DNA of 64,000 nt, from assembly GCF_030160235.1 (NCBI RefSeq), contig NZ_BSNY01000047.1:496001-560000 (forward strand). The letters run 5' to 3'. This document shows positions 8,707 through 17,719 of this stretch, piece after piece. Origin of the DNA: Mesorhizobium huakuii (GTDB taxonomy: Bacteria > Pseudomonadota > Alphaproteobacteria > Rhizobiales > Rhizobiaceae). Every line of letters begins with the position of its first letter. The stretch's first letter is position 1. A program made the translations under genes and the position numbers. The notes under the pieces are model-generated. The model saw only the letters and a list, made by a program, of their open reading frames with translations. It did no database searches and was not told the DNA's origin.

Positions 8707-9471
8707 CTATCGGTGCTGAAAAAACTGCAAAAACAGCTCCCGCTCGGTGGTGATGTCGAGCTTCTCGTAGATGCGCCGGCGGTGGTTCTTGACGGTGCCG
8801 ATGGTGATGCCGAGACGCTCGGCGATGTTGGCTGTCGGATGACCGGCGAGGATCAGCTGCACCAGTTCCCGCTCGCGCAGCGACAGTTCCGGCCACAGGC
8901 TCGTCGGGATGGTCGGCTTCTGCTGCGGCGAAGCGCCGGGGCCGGTCGGGGCCGAGGTGCGCGAAAAGTTGCTGCCGCGCGCCTTGGTGTCGAGTGCATG
9001 CAGTGCCTCGAACACCGGCAGCCGCTCGTCCAACAGGGCAATCTCGCTGTCCTTGAAGGAACTGGTCGAGCGGTCGAGGAAGATGCCGAGACACCAGTCG
9101 CCGCCGTCGGCCAGCATGATGCCGACCTCATCGCAGATTTCCGACTGCGCCAGGAAGCCGGCTATGTACTGGCCGCGCCTGGCTTCCTCGTCGGCCAGTC
9201 CCTTGAGAGGCAGGATGCCGAGACGGCGCTCGCGTCGCCACGAGGCGTAGAACGGGTCGAAGACGTAGTAATTGTCGAGATAGCGCCGCACCATCTCGTC
9301 CGAGAAGCGCCGGTGCTTGACGAATTCGGGAGTCTTGGTCGCTGAGTAGCGGGTGACCGTCACCAGGTCGTGCGCAATGTCGGCGCCGATCAGGTCGATC
9401 AGGCAGTCGACATGCCGGTCGGTGCCGGTGGCGGCGATAGCCCTGGCCAGCGGCGCCCAGATGTTGCCCAT
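8707..9471 (-). CDS. LuxR-family transcriptional regulator
   Basis: 254 aa. The C-terminal 65 residues form a LuxR/FixJ-type helix-turn-helix (LSLRERELVQLILAG, then TANIAERLGITIGTVKNHRR). The N-terminal part, about 170 residues, is not a receiver domain; it looks like a small ligand-sensing domain (HDLVTVTRYS, YVFDPFYASWRR). ATG 9471 has AAAGGG about 7 bases upstream and is preferred over ATG 9477. Transcribed divergently from the hydantoinase/acetone-carboxylase-like operon with about 116 bases between, so it is the likely controller of that operon. Proteobacterial acetone carboxylase operons usually use a sigma-54 activator, so a LuxR protein here is a variation. Confidence 0.85.
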   Translation of the reverse strand: MGNIWAPLARAIAATGTDRHVDCLIDLIGADIAHDLVTVTRYSATKTPEFVKHRRFSDEMVRRYLDNYYVFDPFYASWRRERRLGILPLKGLADEEARRGQYIAGFLAQSEICDEVGIMLADGGDWCLGIFLDRSTSSFKDSEIALLDERLPVFEALHALDTKARGSNFSRTSAPTGPGASPQQKPTIPTSLWPELSLRERELVQLILAGHPTANIAERLGITIGTVKNHRRRIYEKLDITTERELFLQFFQHR

Positions 9472-9587
9472 GCGCATGCCCTTTTCTCGGCGAACCGCGC
9501 CGTGCGGTCATTGTGTCTTTAGGCATATGGCGCGATCCGCGCGATCGAATCTAGCCTGCGGTCATTCTCGAAGAGGGAAGGCGACCC

Positions 9588-11729
9588 GTGGACCAGATCA
9601 CTACCAACCCCATCGTCATCGGCATCGACGCCGGCGGCACCATGACCGACACGATCCTTGTCGATCAGGACGGCCACTTCAAGATCGGCAAGTCGGCGAC
9701 CACGCCGAAGAACGAGGCCGAGGGTTTCCTCGCCTCGGCCGAGGACGCGGCCGACGCCTGGGGCATTTCGCTGGAGCAGCTGTTCTCCGGCGTCAACGTC
9801 GTGCTCTATTCCGGCACCGGCATGCTCAACACGCTGCTGTCGCGCACCGGCCGCCGCCTCGGCCTGATCACCACCAAAGGCCTGGAAGACATGATCCTGA
9901 TGGGCCGCGGCCTGCAGGCCTGGGCGGACTATTCCTACGCCGACCGGCTGCACGCGGTGACACACCAGCATCCCGATCCGTTGGTGCCGCGCCGCCGCAC
10001 CCATGGCGTCACCGAGCGCATCGACCAGTTCGGCGACATCATCCTGCCGCTCTACGAGCATGAGGTCGCTGCCGCTGCCAGGAAGCTGATCGCCGACAAG
10101 GTCGAGGCGATCTGCATCATGACGATCTTCTCGCACGTCAATCCGGTGCACGAGAAGCGCATTGCCGAGATCTGCCGTGAGGAGATCGCCAAGGCCGGCG
10201 CCGACATCCTCGTCTACACCAGCCATGAGGTCCGCCCGGTCATCCGTGAACAGTCGCGGCTGAATTCGGTGCTGATCGAGGCCTATGCCACCTCGCGCGG
10301 CCGCAAGCAGCTCAAGGGCATCGAGGACGTCTCCAAGAAATACGGCTTCAAATATGGCGTGCAGACGCTGCTCTCCTTCGGCGGCCTGACCTCGATCAAT
10401 CATCCGCGCCTGCATGAAACGATGATCTCCGGCCCGATCGGCGGCATTCTGGGCGCGGCCTATGTCGGCAAGCTGATCGGTAACGATTCGCTGATCTGCT
10501 CGGACATGGGCGGCACCTCCTTCGACATGGGCGTCATCACGCGCGGCCAGACCCGGATCGAGAACGAGCCGTTGATGGACCGCTTCAAGCTCAACGTGCC
10601 GACGCTGCATCTCGATACGATCGGTGCCGGCGCCGGCATGATCCTCAAGGTCGATCCGCTGACCAGGAAGGTCTCGCTCGGGCCGGAAAGCGCCGGCTCC
10701 GATCCCGGCCCGATCTGCTTCGCCAAGGGCGGCACGGAGCCGACCATCGCCGATTGCGACGCCATCCTCGGTCGCCTCAATCCATACTATTTCCTCGGCG
10801 GCAAGGTCGTGCTGCAGGTCGAGAAGGCCAGGGCCGCCTTCGAGGAAAAATGCTCGCGCCTGCTTGGCGTCGGTGTCGAGGAAGCCGCCGAAGGCATGAT
10901 CGACATGCTGGAGGCCGACGCCAACAACGCTTTGCGCCGCGTCATCTCAGGCCAGGGCATCCACCCCTCGGAATTCACGCTGCTCTCCTATGGCGGTTCG
11001 GGTCCGCTGCATCTTGCCGGCTGCTCCAGGGGCATCGGCTTCAAGGACATCATCACCTTCCAGTTTGCTGCCGCCTTCTCGGCCTTCGGCTGCACCACCG
11101 CCGATTTCATGCGCCGGCATTCGGTGTCGACGCAGCACGACATTGGTGCGCGGGCCAGCGACGACGAACTGGTCGCCTTCGGCAGGAAGGTCACCGCCGT
11201 CTGGGACGACCTCACCAAGGCGGCGGTCGACGAGATGATCGTGGACGGCCATGCACGCGAAAAGATCAAGACCGTGCCGTTCCTGATGATGCGCTACACC
11301 GGCCAGCTCGAGGATGTCGAGGTGATGGCGCCGCTGCCGGCCATCCAGTCGGCCGACGACATGCGCAGGGTCATCGACGAGTTCGAGGCGGTCTACGCCA
11401 AGGTCAACCATCGCGTTTCGCGCTATGGCGAAGCCGGCTTCTCCATCACCGAGCTTGGCCTCATCGCCACCGCCGACAAGGTCAAGCCGGTGCTGCTCAA
11501 GCGCCCGCTCGGCAAGTCGGATCCGTCATCCGCCCATAAGGGCGTGCGCGAGGCCTATATTGGCGGCCGCTGGCACAAGGCCAATCTCTACGAGATGGAC
11601 CTTCTGCAGCCCGGCCACGAAGTCATCGGCCCGGCCATCATCGAACACCCCGCCACCACGCTCGTCGTTCATCCGCAGGACCGTGTCCATGTCGATGAAT
11701 GGACGCTGCTGCACTACACTCACGCTTGA
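9588..11729 (+). CDS. Hydantoinase A/acetone carboxylase beta-like subunit
   Basis: 713 aa, matching the roughly 717 aa of acetone carboxylase beta subunits. Motifs: GIDAGGTMTDTIL at the N-terminus (phosphate loop of the ASKHA fold), the EQSRLNSVLIEAY stretch, CSDMGGTSFD and GAGAGMILKVDP in the middle, and DPGPICFAKGG, all hallmarks of the hydantoinase/oxoprolinase A family. Role: ATP-dependent activation of a carbonyl or amide substrate together with the next two subunits. Starts with GTG at 9588, preceded by AGAGGGAAGG. First gene of a four-gene operon (HyuA, HyuB, gamma, SDR); the stop is 14 bases before the next start. Confidence 0.88.
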   Translation: MDQITTNPIVIGIDAGGTMTDTILVDQDGHFKIGKSATTPKNEAEGFLASAEDAADAWGISLEQLFSGVNVVLYSGTGMLNTLLSRTGRRLGLITTKGLEDMILMGRGLQAWADYSYADRLHAVTHQHPDPLVPRRRTHGVTERIDQFGDIILPLYEHEVAAAARKLIADKVEAICIMTIFSHVNPVHEKRIAEICREEIAKAGADILVYTSHEVRPVIREQSRLNSVLIEAYATSRGRKQLKGIEDVSKKYGFKYGVQTLLSFGGLTSINHPRLHETMISGPIGGILGAAYVGKLIGNDSLICSDMGGTSFDMGVITRGQTRIENEPLMDRFKLNVPTLHLDTIGAGAGMILKVDPLTRKVSLGPESAGSDPGPICFAKGGTEPTIADCDAILGRLNPYYFLGGKVVLQVEKARAAFEEKCSRLLGVGVEEAAEGMIDMLEADANNALRRVISGQGIHPSEFTLLSYGGSGPLHLAGCSRGIGFKDIITFQFAAAFSAFGCTTADFMRRHSVSTQHDIGARASDDELVAFGRKVTAVWDDLTKAAVDEMIVDGHAREKIKTVPFLMMRYTGQLEDVEVMAPLPAIQSADDMRRVIDEFEAVYAKVNHRVSRYGEAGFSITELGLIATADKVKPVLLKRPLGKSDPSSAHKGVREAYIGGRWHKANLYEMDLLQPGHEVIGPAIIEHPATTLVVHPQDRVHVDEWTLLHYTHA

Positions 11730-11743
11730 GAAGGGCGAACGCC

Positions 11744-13948
11744 ATGCTGGACAAACCCGCCTCCGCGCTGCGCATCCGCGAGCGGCTGATCGAATCCGAA
11801 CGGCTCATGGAAGAGACTGGCTGCTATGACGGCATAACCGAATTGCAGCTGCGCAACCAGGATCCGCTGAAATTCGAGACGCTGCACACCAAGCTGCGCG
11901 CCTATTGCGTCTCGGCGCGCGAAATGGCCCGCCGCATCTCGGCTTCGCCGGGCGTGCGCGAGGTCGGCGAAATGGTCGTCGCCATCTACACGCCGGAAGG
12001 CGATGCGATCGCGCTGTCCAACGGCATCATGGTGCATGTGCACACGATGAGCCGCTTCATCAAATGGATGATCCGCAACGGCTACGAGGAAAACCCTTGC
12101 ATCCGCGACGGCGACATCTTCGCCAACAACGATGCCTTCATCGGAACCGTTCAGGTGCCCGACGTCATGGACGTCGTGCCGATCTTCCATTCGGGCAGAC
12201 TGGTCGGCTGGGCCGGCGCGGTCTGCCATGAACTCGAGGCCGGCGGCATCACGCCGGGCGGCGACGTGGCGCTGGCCCAGGAGCGCTTTACCGAGGGCCT
12301 CTTCGTCTGCGCCGAAAAGGTCGGCGAGAACGACGAGATCCGCCGCGACTATGTCATCCGCTGCGAGCGCAATCTCAGGATGCCGATCTACTGGGTGCTC
12401 GACGAGAAGGCCAAGGTCGCCTCCTGCATCGACATGCGCGAAAGCGTCAAGGCGCTGATCGACGAGATCGGCCTGGACTACTGGATGCAAGTGTCGAAGG
12501 AGTTCATCGAGGAAGGCCGCCGCGCCCAGCTCGCCCGCACCCGCCAGCTCACCGTGCCCGGCATCTATCGCGGCCACACCTTCTACGGCCATGTCACCAA
12601 GGGCAAGCCGGGCTACCAGCCGCTCGGCGATCCCGACTGGCTCTACAACATCCCGATCGAAATGGAGATCACCACCGACGGCAAGATCATCATGGACTTC
12701 GAGGGCACACAGCCCTGGGGCTATCATTCGATGAACTGCACGCCTGCTGGCATGGATGGCGGCATGTTCGTGACGCTCACCCAGCACATGAACTTCGAGG
12801 GCCTGGTCAATGACGGCGCCTGGATGGCGACCGAGCTGAAACTGCCGCACGGCACCTGGACCAACCCCGACAACGAGATGGTGGCGACCGCCACCTCATG
12901 GGCCTTGCTGCTGCCGGCCTATGGCGTATTCCAGCGGCTCTTGTCGCGCGCCTTCGTCGGGCGCGGCTTTGTCGAGGAGGCCTTCGTCGGCCAGGTCAAC
13001 AGCCCGATGATCGAGATGGGCGGCACCAGCCAGTACGGCAAGCTGTTCGGCATGGCGCATTTCGAGTGCGCCGCCGCCGGCTCCGGCGCGCTGGCGATCA
13101 AGGATGGGCTCGACACCGCCTATGTCGGCTGGAACCCGGAATCCGACATGGGCAATATTGAAATCTGGGAACAGAACATGCCGATGGTCTATATCGGCCG
13201 GTCGATCGTTGCCAATTCCGGCGGCGCCGGCAAATATCGCGGCGGCTGCTCCTTCGTCTCGACCTGGCTGGTCAGCAAGACCGATCATCTCAGGCTGGTT
13301 ACCTCGGAGCATTCCTCCCGCGTGTTCGACAATGGCGGCATGTGCGGCGGCTATCCGGCGCCGACTTGCCAGAAGCACCGCGCCGTACGCGACTCAAATA
13401 TCTTCGAACTCGCCGAAAAGCGGGCGCCGCTGGCGCATCACACCGGCACCAACCCGCATCGCTCGGAACTCGAACTGCGGCTGCAGGGCGAGCATGTGAC
13501 GATGGAAGGCCCTTACATCACAGCCCCGCACAAGACCGGCGACGTCTTCACTCATTCCTACAACGGCGGCGGCGGTTATGGCGACGTGCTGGAGCGCGAC
13601 CCTATCAAGACGGCAGCGGATGTCGAGAACGGCTACCTCACCAGGGAAGCGGCCGAAGGTATCTTCGGCATCATGCTGGATGAGGACGAGGACGGCTATC
13701 CCGTCGCCAACCTCGAGACCACCAAGCGCCACCGCGCCGAAATGCGTGCCAGGCGGCTGGCCAAGGCAAGGCCGGTCTCGGAGTGGATCGCCGCCGAACG
13801 CGGCCGTGTCGAAAAGGCCGATTTCGCTCCGGAAGTGAAGAAAATGTATGCCAGCGCCATCAAGCTGTCGTCGCACTTCACCAGGGAATTCAGCGATTTC
13901 TGGAACGTCGACGCCAAATCGATCTTCATGCCGGGAGCAAAGCCATGA
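11744..13948 (+). CDS. Hydantoinase B/acetone carboxylase alpha-like subunit
   Basis: 734 aa member of the hydantoinase B/oxoprolinase family. Recognisable blocks are LRAYCVSAREMARRIS, DGDIFANNDAFIGTVQVPDV, CHELEAGGITPGG and, late, GGSSxx-like KYRGGCSFVSTW and NGGGGYGDVLERDP. Acetone carboxylase alpha subunits are close in length (about 770 aa) and carry a mononuclear metal site in this subunit; the His-rich middle part fits that. The ATG at 11744 lies 15 bases after the upstream stop. The last four bases (ATGA, 13945-13948) overlap the start of the gamma subunit, so the two are translationally coupled. Confidence 0.87.
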   Translation: MLDKPASALRIRERLIESERLMEETGCYDGITELQLRNQDPLKFETLHTKLRAYCVSAREMARRISASPGVREVGEMVVAIYTPEGDAIALSNGIMVHVHTMSRFIKWMIRNGYEENPCIRDGDIFANNDAFIGTVQVPDVMDVVPIFHSGRLVGWAGAVCHELEAGGITPGGDVALAQERFTEGLFVCAEKVGENDEIRRDYVIRCERNLRMPIYWVLDEKAKVASCIDMRESVKALIDEIGLDYWMQVSKEFIEEGRRAQLARTRQLTVPGIYRGHTFYGHVTKGKPGYQPLGDPDWLYNIPIEMEITTDGKIIMDFEGTQPWGYHSMNCTPAGMDGGMFVTLTQHMNFEGLVNDGAWMATELKLPHGTWTNPDNEMVATATSWALLLPAYGVFQRLLSRAFVGRGFVEEAFVGQVNSPMIEMGGTSQYGKLFGMAHFECAAAGSGALAIKDGLDTAYVGWNPESDMGNIEIWEQNMPMVYIGRSIVANSGGAGKYRGGCSFVSTWLVSKTDHLRLVTSEHSSRVFDNGGMCGGYPAPTCQKHRAVRDSNIFELAEKRAPLAHHTGTNPHRSELELRLQGEHVTMEGPYITAPHKTGDVFTHSYNGGGGYGDVLERDPIKTAADVENGYLTREAAEGIFGIMLDEDEDGYPVANLETTKRHRAEMRARRLAKARPVSEWIAAERGRVEKADFAPEVKKMYASAIKLSSHFTREFSDFWNVDAKSIFMPGAKP

Positions 13949-14430
13949 CCTCGTACAGCAAGGAAGTCATCGCCGATCTGGTCGCGGGCACTTTGCCCTG
14001 GCCGCAGACGCGCCGCGTCATGAGCGCCTACAAGGATGACGACCGCTTCTTCAAATATGTCGCGGTGCTGCAGGACCGCGTCGGCTGGAAGGACCCGATC
14101 CTGCTGCCGGTCTCGGATCACCTCTTCATCTGCCAGAGCGGCGACGAGCGCGTGACGCGCTGCGAATGCGGTCACTCCTTCGGCGACTATCGCAAGAACT
14201 GGAAGCTCAAGGCTTCGATCATCGTGCGCAACACCGAGGAGACGCTGCGCGAGATCTATCCCAACAGCGATATCCCCGATCCGCAATGGATGGAGATCCG
14301 CGAATTCATCTGCCCTCAGTGCGGCACCATGCACGAGGTGGAAGCGGCCGCGCCCGGCTATCCCATCGTGCACGATTTCCAGCCCGATCTCGAAGGCTTC
14401 TATCGCGAATGGCTGGGCAAGCCGCTTTAG
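13945..14430 (+). CDS. Acetone carboxylase gamma subunit-like protein
   Basis: 161 aa, the usual length of acetone/acetophenone-type carboxylase gamma subunits. It has SKEVIADLVAGTLPWPQ, an RYxx-like YKDDDRFFKYVAVLQ, then two cysteine pairs, CECG (about residue 73) and CPQCG (about residue 123), that look like one zinc site. Its presence separates this operon from plain hydantoinases and 5-oxoprolinases, which lack a gamma subunit, and points to an ATP-dependent ketone carboxylase. Start by ATGA overlap with the alpha-like gene. Confidence 0.85.
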   Translation: MTSYSKEVIADLVAGTLPWPQTRRVMSAYKDDDRFFKYVAVLQDRVGWKDPILLPVSDHLFICQSGDERVTRCECGHSFGDYRKNWKLKASIIVRNTEETLREIYPNSDIPDPQWMEIREFICPQCGTMHEVEAAAPGYPIVHDFQPDLEGFYREWLGKPL

Positions 14431-14501
14431 GGGGAGCTGAACCGCGTCGACAAAGACTGCGGAACCTGATTGCCTGCCCCCAACCATTGGAGAAGCACGC
14501 G

Positions 14502-15329
14502 ATGACAAACCTTGCAGGGCGCGGTGCCATCGTCACCGGCGGCTTTTCCGGAATGGGTTTCGCCATTGCCGCGGCCTTGGCTGAAGCCGGCGCCAATGTC
14601 GCCGTCGGCTCCTACATCGCGCCTGCCGGCGCCGACAGATCCGACGCCGCCTATTACCCCGGCACCGACGAAATCGAGCGCGTGCGCGCGGCCCTGTCGG
14701 CCCACGGCACCAGAGTGCACGCTGCTCACCTCGATGTCCGCGACAGCGAGGTCACCAACCGTTTCATGGCCGAAGCCGAGGCCGTCATCGGTCCCGCCGA
14801 TATCCTGGTCAACGCGGCTGGCACCACCGCCGAGCAACCGGTCTGCGGCCATTCCGACGCGCTGTGGGACAAGATCGTCGACACCAACCTGACCGGCGCC
14901 TTCCGCGCCACCCGTGCCGTGCTGCCCGGCATGATCGGGCGCGGCTGGGGCCGCATCGTCAACATCGGCTCGACAGCGGCCTCCGTCGGCTGGAAGGACA
15001 ACCCCGCCTATTGCGCTTCGAAAGCCGGCCTGCTCGGTCTCACCCGCTGCGTGGCGCTGGAGGGGGCGGCGCATGGAGTCACCTGCGTCATGATCAGCCC
15101 AACCTGGGTCGAGACCGAACTGATGCGCCGCAACGTGGCGCAAGTCGTCGAACGCGAGGGCAAGGGGCGCACCGCTCAGCAGGCGATGGCCGAGATCGCC
15201 AGGGGCAACCCGCAGCAGCGCATGCTGCAGCCGCAGGAAATCGCCGCGCTGGCCGTGTTCCTGTGCTCGGACCTGGCCAAAGGCATCACCATGGAAAACA
15301 TCCAGATCGCCGGCGGAGCACTGTGGTAG
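14502..15329 (+). CDS. Short-chain dehydrogenase/reductase, operon-linked
   Basis: 275 aa SDR with TGGFSGMG cofactor loop, NAAGTT, active-site Ser in IVNIGSTAA and YCASKAGLLGLTRCVALE. The VALEGAAHGVTC and SPTWVETEL segments resemble 3-hydroxybutyrate dehydrogenases, which act on acetoacetate, the product of acetone carboxylation. That match to the operon is suggestive only; a dehydrogenase feeding a ketone into the carboxylase is also possible. ATG at 14502 is preceded by TTGGAGAAG. It lies 71 bases after the gamma subunit on the same strand, probably co-transcribed. Confidence 0.82.
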   Translation: MTNLAGRGAIVTGGFSGMGFAIAAALAEAGANVAVGSYIAPAGADRSDAAYYPGTDEIERVRAALSAHGTRVHAAHLDVRDSEVTNRFMAEAEAVIGPADILVNAAGTTAEQPVCGHSDALWDKIVDTNLTGAFRATRAVLPGMIGRGWGRIVNIGSTAASVGWKDNPAYCASKAGLLGLTRCVALEGAAHGVTCVMISPTWVETELMRRNVAQVVEREGKGRTAQQAMAEIARGNPQQRMLQPQEIAALAVFLCSDLAKGITMENIQIAGGALW

Positions 15330-15484
15330 CGTGTTCGCGGTCGCGGCCCTCACGGAAGGGGCGGTATGGATAAAATCCAACCGACAGGGAAACTGGCGGG
15401 CGAGCCACCGGCTGATCTCTCCCCGTTCGCGCCTGTAAGACAAGGTGACCGGATTTGCCATTGAGCATGCGGTGCGATAGGTTA

Positions 15485-15499
15485 TATTGCACTGCACAA
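15485..15499. promoter_or_regulatory. Weak copy of the TGC palindrome upstream of exoQ-like gene
   Basis: TATTGC-ACT-GCACAA, matching the core TTGC-N3-GCA of the repeated palindrome found in other exo promoters of this window, but with imperfect outer bases. It lies about 100 bases upstream of the polymerase start at 15600. The 270-base gap 15330-15599 otherwise holds no gene. Confidence 0.45.
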
Positions 15500-15599
15500 T
15501 GGAGATGCCGTTTATTGCACGCCCCTGTTTGCGGATATGCCGGCCGGTTTGCGGCCTGCCGGACTTGCTGGTCTTGGGCCGCGCCGACGGGACTCTGAG

Positions 15600-16913
15600 A
15601 TGAAAATTCCAAAGTCCCTCCTGGTCGATCCCGAGAAGAACTCGGTCTACGGCGCTTTTGCCGTTGCCGTTTCGATCTGGGCGTTCTCCTATTCCGTCAT
15701 TTTCGGCCAGGTGCTGATCCTGGCCTACTACGCCGTCTGGCTTCCGCTCATCCTGGTCGACTACCGGCGCTTCCTGCGGCAGCTCTCCAGCGCCTGGCTG
15801 CCGCTGCTGTTCGCGGCCTATATCTGTTTTTCCATCTTCTGGTCGCAGGCGCCCGGCGTCACTGCCAGAACGGCGGTCCAGTACCTGTCCCACATCGCCT
15901 GTGCCTATGTCGCGGCGCGCACCGTCAGCGTGCGGACCCTGACGCTCGGCGCCCTGGTCGGGATATTCTTCGTCATGCTCTATTCGCTCAAGGTCGGGGC
16001 CTATTCCGAGGACGTCCTTGACGGCACCTACAATTTCGTTGGCGCCTTTGCCTCCAAGAACCAGATCGGCTTCGTCGGCTCGCTCGGCATCTATTTTTCC
16101 GTGGTGTTCCTCGCTTTCCTGCGGCGTGGCCGGCTGAGTTTCATGCTGACTGTTCCTGTCGTGCTGTTGTCGGCCTACCTGCTGGTCATTTCGCATTCCG
16201 CCACGTCGATGGCCTCGATACCGGCGGTCCTGGCGCTGATCGCGCTTCTTGCCATGACTAAGCTTTTGTCACGGCGCTATCGCCGGGTGATCTTCGTGGT
16301 CGGCGCCGGCCTGATCGTCGTGGTGGCCTTTGTCGCCCTCAACCTCGGGCTGATGGACTTCGTGCTTGGCCTCTTCGGCAAGGATTCGACGCTCACCGGG
16401 CGGACCTATCTGTGGGAGCAGGGCTGGAACGCCGCGCAGCGCTCGCCGATCCTCGGTGTCGGCTATGCCGCTTATTGGGTGCAGGGCTTCGCCGAGGCCG
16501 AGCGGCTGTGGAACGAATTCTACATCACCACCCGCACCGGCTTCCATTTCCACAACACCTATGTCGAGGCGCTTGTCGAACTCGGCTTCACCGGAGCGGT
16601 GATGATCTCGCTGATCATGCTGCGCACGCTCTACGGCCATGTTTCGACGGTGATTTTCAAGGCATGGCAGGCCGAGTCGGTGGTGCTATTCGGCGTGATG
16701 GTGTTGCTGCTCATCCGCTCCTTTGTCGAGGTCGAGGTGCTCAACCCCTACATCATGGGCTCGTTCCTGATGTATTTCAGCTACTTCAAGCTGGCGCGGC
16801 TGCCGGTCACCCGCACGCGGTGGTCGCCGGCCTTCGAACCGGCGGATGCGCCAAGGGGCGAGCCGGCCTGGCCACGGCATGTCGGCCGTCCGGCCGCCGC
16901 CGATCAGGTGTGA
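15600..16913 (+). CDS. exoQ: O-antigen ligase/polymerase family protein, ExoQ-like
   Basis: 437 aa, hydrophobic throughout with about ten membrane segments, for example residues 18-50, 65-80 and 115-130. The motif GAFASKNQIGFVGSLG and the later periplasmic loop with GRTYLWEQGWNAAQRSPILGVG-type spacing (GVGYAAYW) and FHFHNTYVEAL are typical of Wzy polymerase/O-antigen ligase proteins; the H-N-x-Y-x-E segment is the usual catalytic loop. In S. meliloti exoQ is the exo polymerase and lies in the exoYFQ operon. Here it is on the opposite strand from exoF and exoY. Start ATG 15600. Symbol assigned by family and context. Confidence 0.75.
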   Translation: MKIPKSLLVDPEKNSVYGAFAVAVSIWAFSYSVIFGQVLILAYYAVWLPLILVDYRRFLRQLSSAWLPLLFAAYICFSIFWSQAPGVTARTAVQYLSHIACAYVAARTVSVRTLTLGALVGIFFVMLYSLKVGAYSEDVLDGTYNFVGAFASKNQIGFVGSLGIYFSVVFLAFLRRGRLSFMLTVPVVLLSAYLLVISHSATSMASIPAVLALIALLAMTKLLSRRYRRVIFVVGAGLIVVVAFVALNLGLMDFVLGLFGKDSTLTGRTYLWEQGWNAAQRSPILGVGYAAYWVQGFAEAERLWNEFYITTRTGFHFHNTYVEALVELGFTGAVMISLIMLRTLYGHVSTVIFKAWQAESVVLFGVMVLLLIRSFVEVEVLNPYIMGSFLMYFSYFKLARLPVTRTRWSPAFEPADAPRGEPAWPRHVGRPAAADQV

Positions 16914-16924
16914 ACGGCCGTCTC

Positions 16925-17224
16925 GCGACCGGGTTCGCCCCCATGTCGGACGCAGGGGATCAGGCGCGCCCGCACGCCACGCGGCCAGTCGATCGCAGGA
17001 CATATAGACGCCTCCAGACAGATCCGGTCCTTCAGGCCGTGAAGATTGAGCAGCAAGGTTTTGCGGTCGTAGACGACGCGGATCGCAATGTCCGTCGCGG
17101 GGGGCTGTGCCAGCGCCACGCGCAGAAGCCCGCGCACGCTCTGGTCGCGACCGAAGACGCGCGTCTCCAGCTGGTGCGACGACGCTTCCATCTGGTTTGC
17201 GAGATCGAGGACCTCCTCGCCCGC
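16925..17224 (-). pseudogene. Decayed LysR regulator fragment
   Basis: Reading leftwards from 17224, the minus strand encodes a piece nearly identical to the middle of the intact LysR protein at 46067-46963: the DLANQMEASSHQLETRVFGR stretch, then GLLRV. It then jumps to DIAIRVVYDRKT (about 55 codons missing), shifts frame near 17025 and continues as VYMSCDRLAAWRAG before fading out. The DNA-binding N-terminus is absent. It ends abruptly against an SDR fragment on the other strand. Confidence 0.8.
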
Positions 17225-17571
17225 AAAAGGCGCCTATGTCTTCATCACCGGTCGGGGGCAGTTGGCCGCTCGACGAGGCCGTCAGGCTGATTGGCCGGAA
17301 TGTCACCGGCGTGCGCGGCGACGCGGCCAATCTCGACGATCTCGACCGTCTGTTCGACACGGTCAGGCGGGAAAAAGGCAGGATCGACGTCCTGTACGCG
17401 AGCGCCGTCATCGGCGAAGCCGTCCCACTGGGCGAGATTGCCGAGCAGCATTTCGATGCGACCTTCGGCCTGAATACGGGCGGCACGCTGTTTACGGTTC
17501 AGAAGGCGTTGCCGCCGTTCACCGATGGCGGAGCGACCTTCATAGGTTCTGGTCGCCCGGGCCGTCCCTGA
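17225..17571 (+). pseudogene. Decayed SDR fragment
   Basis: Plus-strand frames carry AYVFITGRG and, after a frameshift near 17255, LDEAV-x-LIGRNVTGVRGD, RLFDTVRREKGRIDVLYAS, FDATFGLNTGGTLFTVQKAL and GGATFIGSG. These match residues about 35-140 of the intact SDRs at 47231 and 48015. The cofactor loop, the Tyr-Lys catalytic pair and the C-terminus are missing. It abuts the LysR fragment in the same divergent arrangement as the intact pair at 46-48 kb, so the two fragments are one collapsed copy. 17572-17719 holds nothing I can identify. Confidence 0.8.
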
Positions 17572-17719
17572 GAGCCCACGCGGCCTGGGTCATGATCCGG
17601 GTCCGGACGCGAGGGCTTCGGGTTTCCGCCTGGCATCGCCGCGGAACAAATAAATCGAGACGATCGCGGAGCGGCCCTGCGTTCCGTGAAACGATGAACC
17701 GCTCGGAGAGGCGCGCGAC

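Noticed and set aside
14427-16196. 589-codon open frame on the minus strand
   Set aside because: Antisense to the SDR and exoQ-like genes; no family resemblance and very rich in Gly, Arg and Asp.
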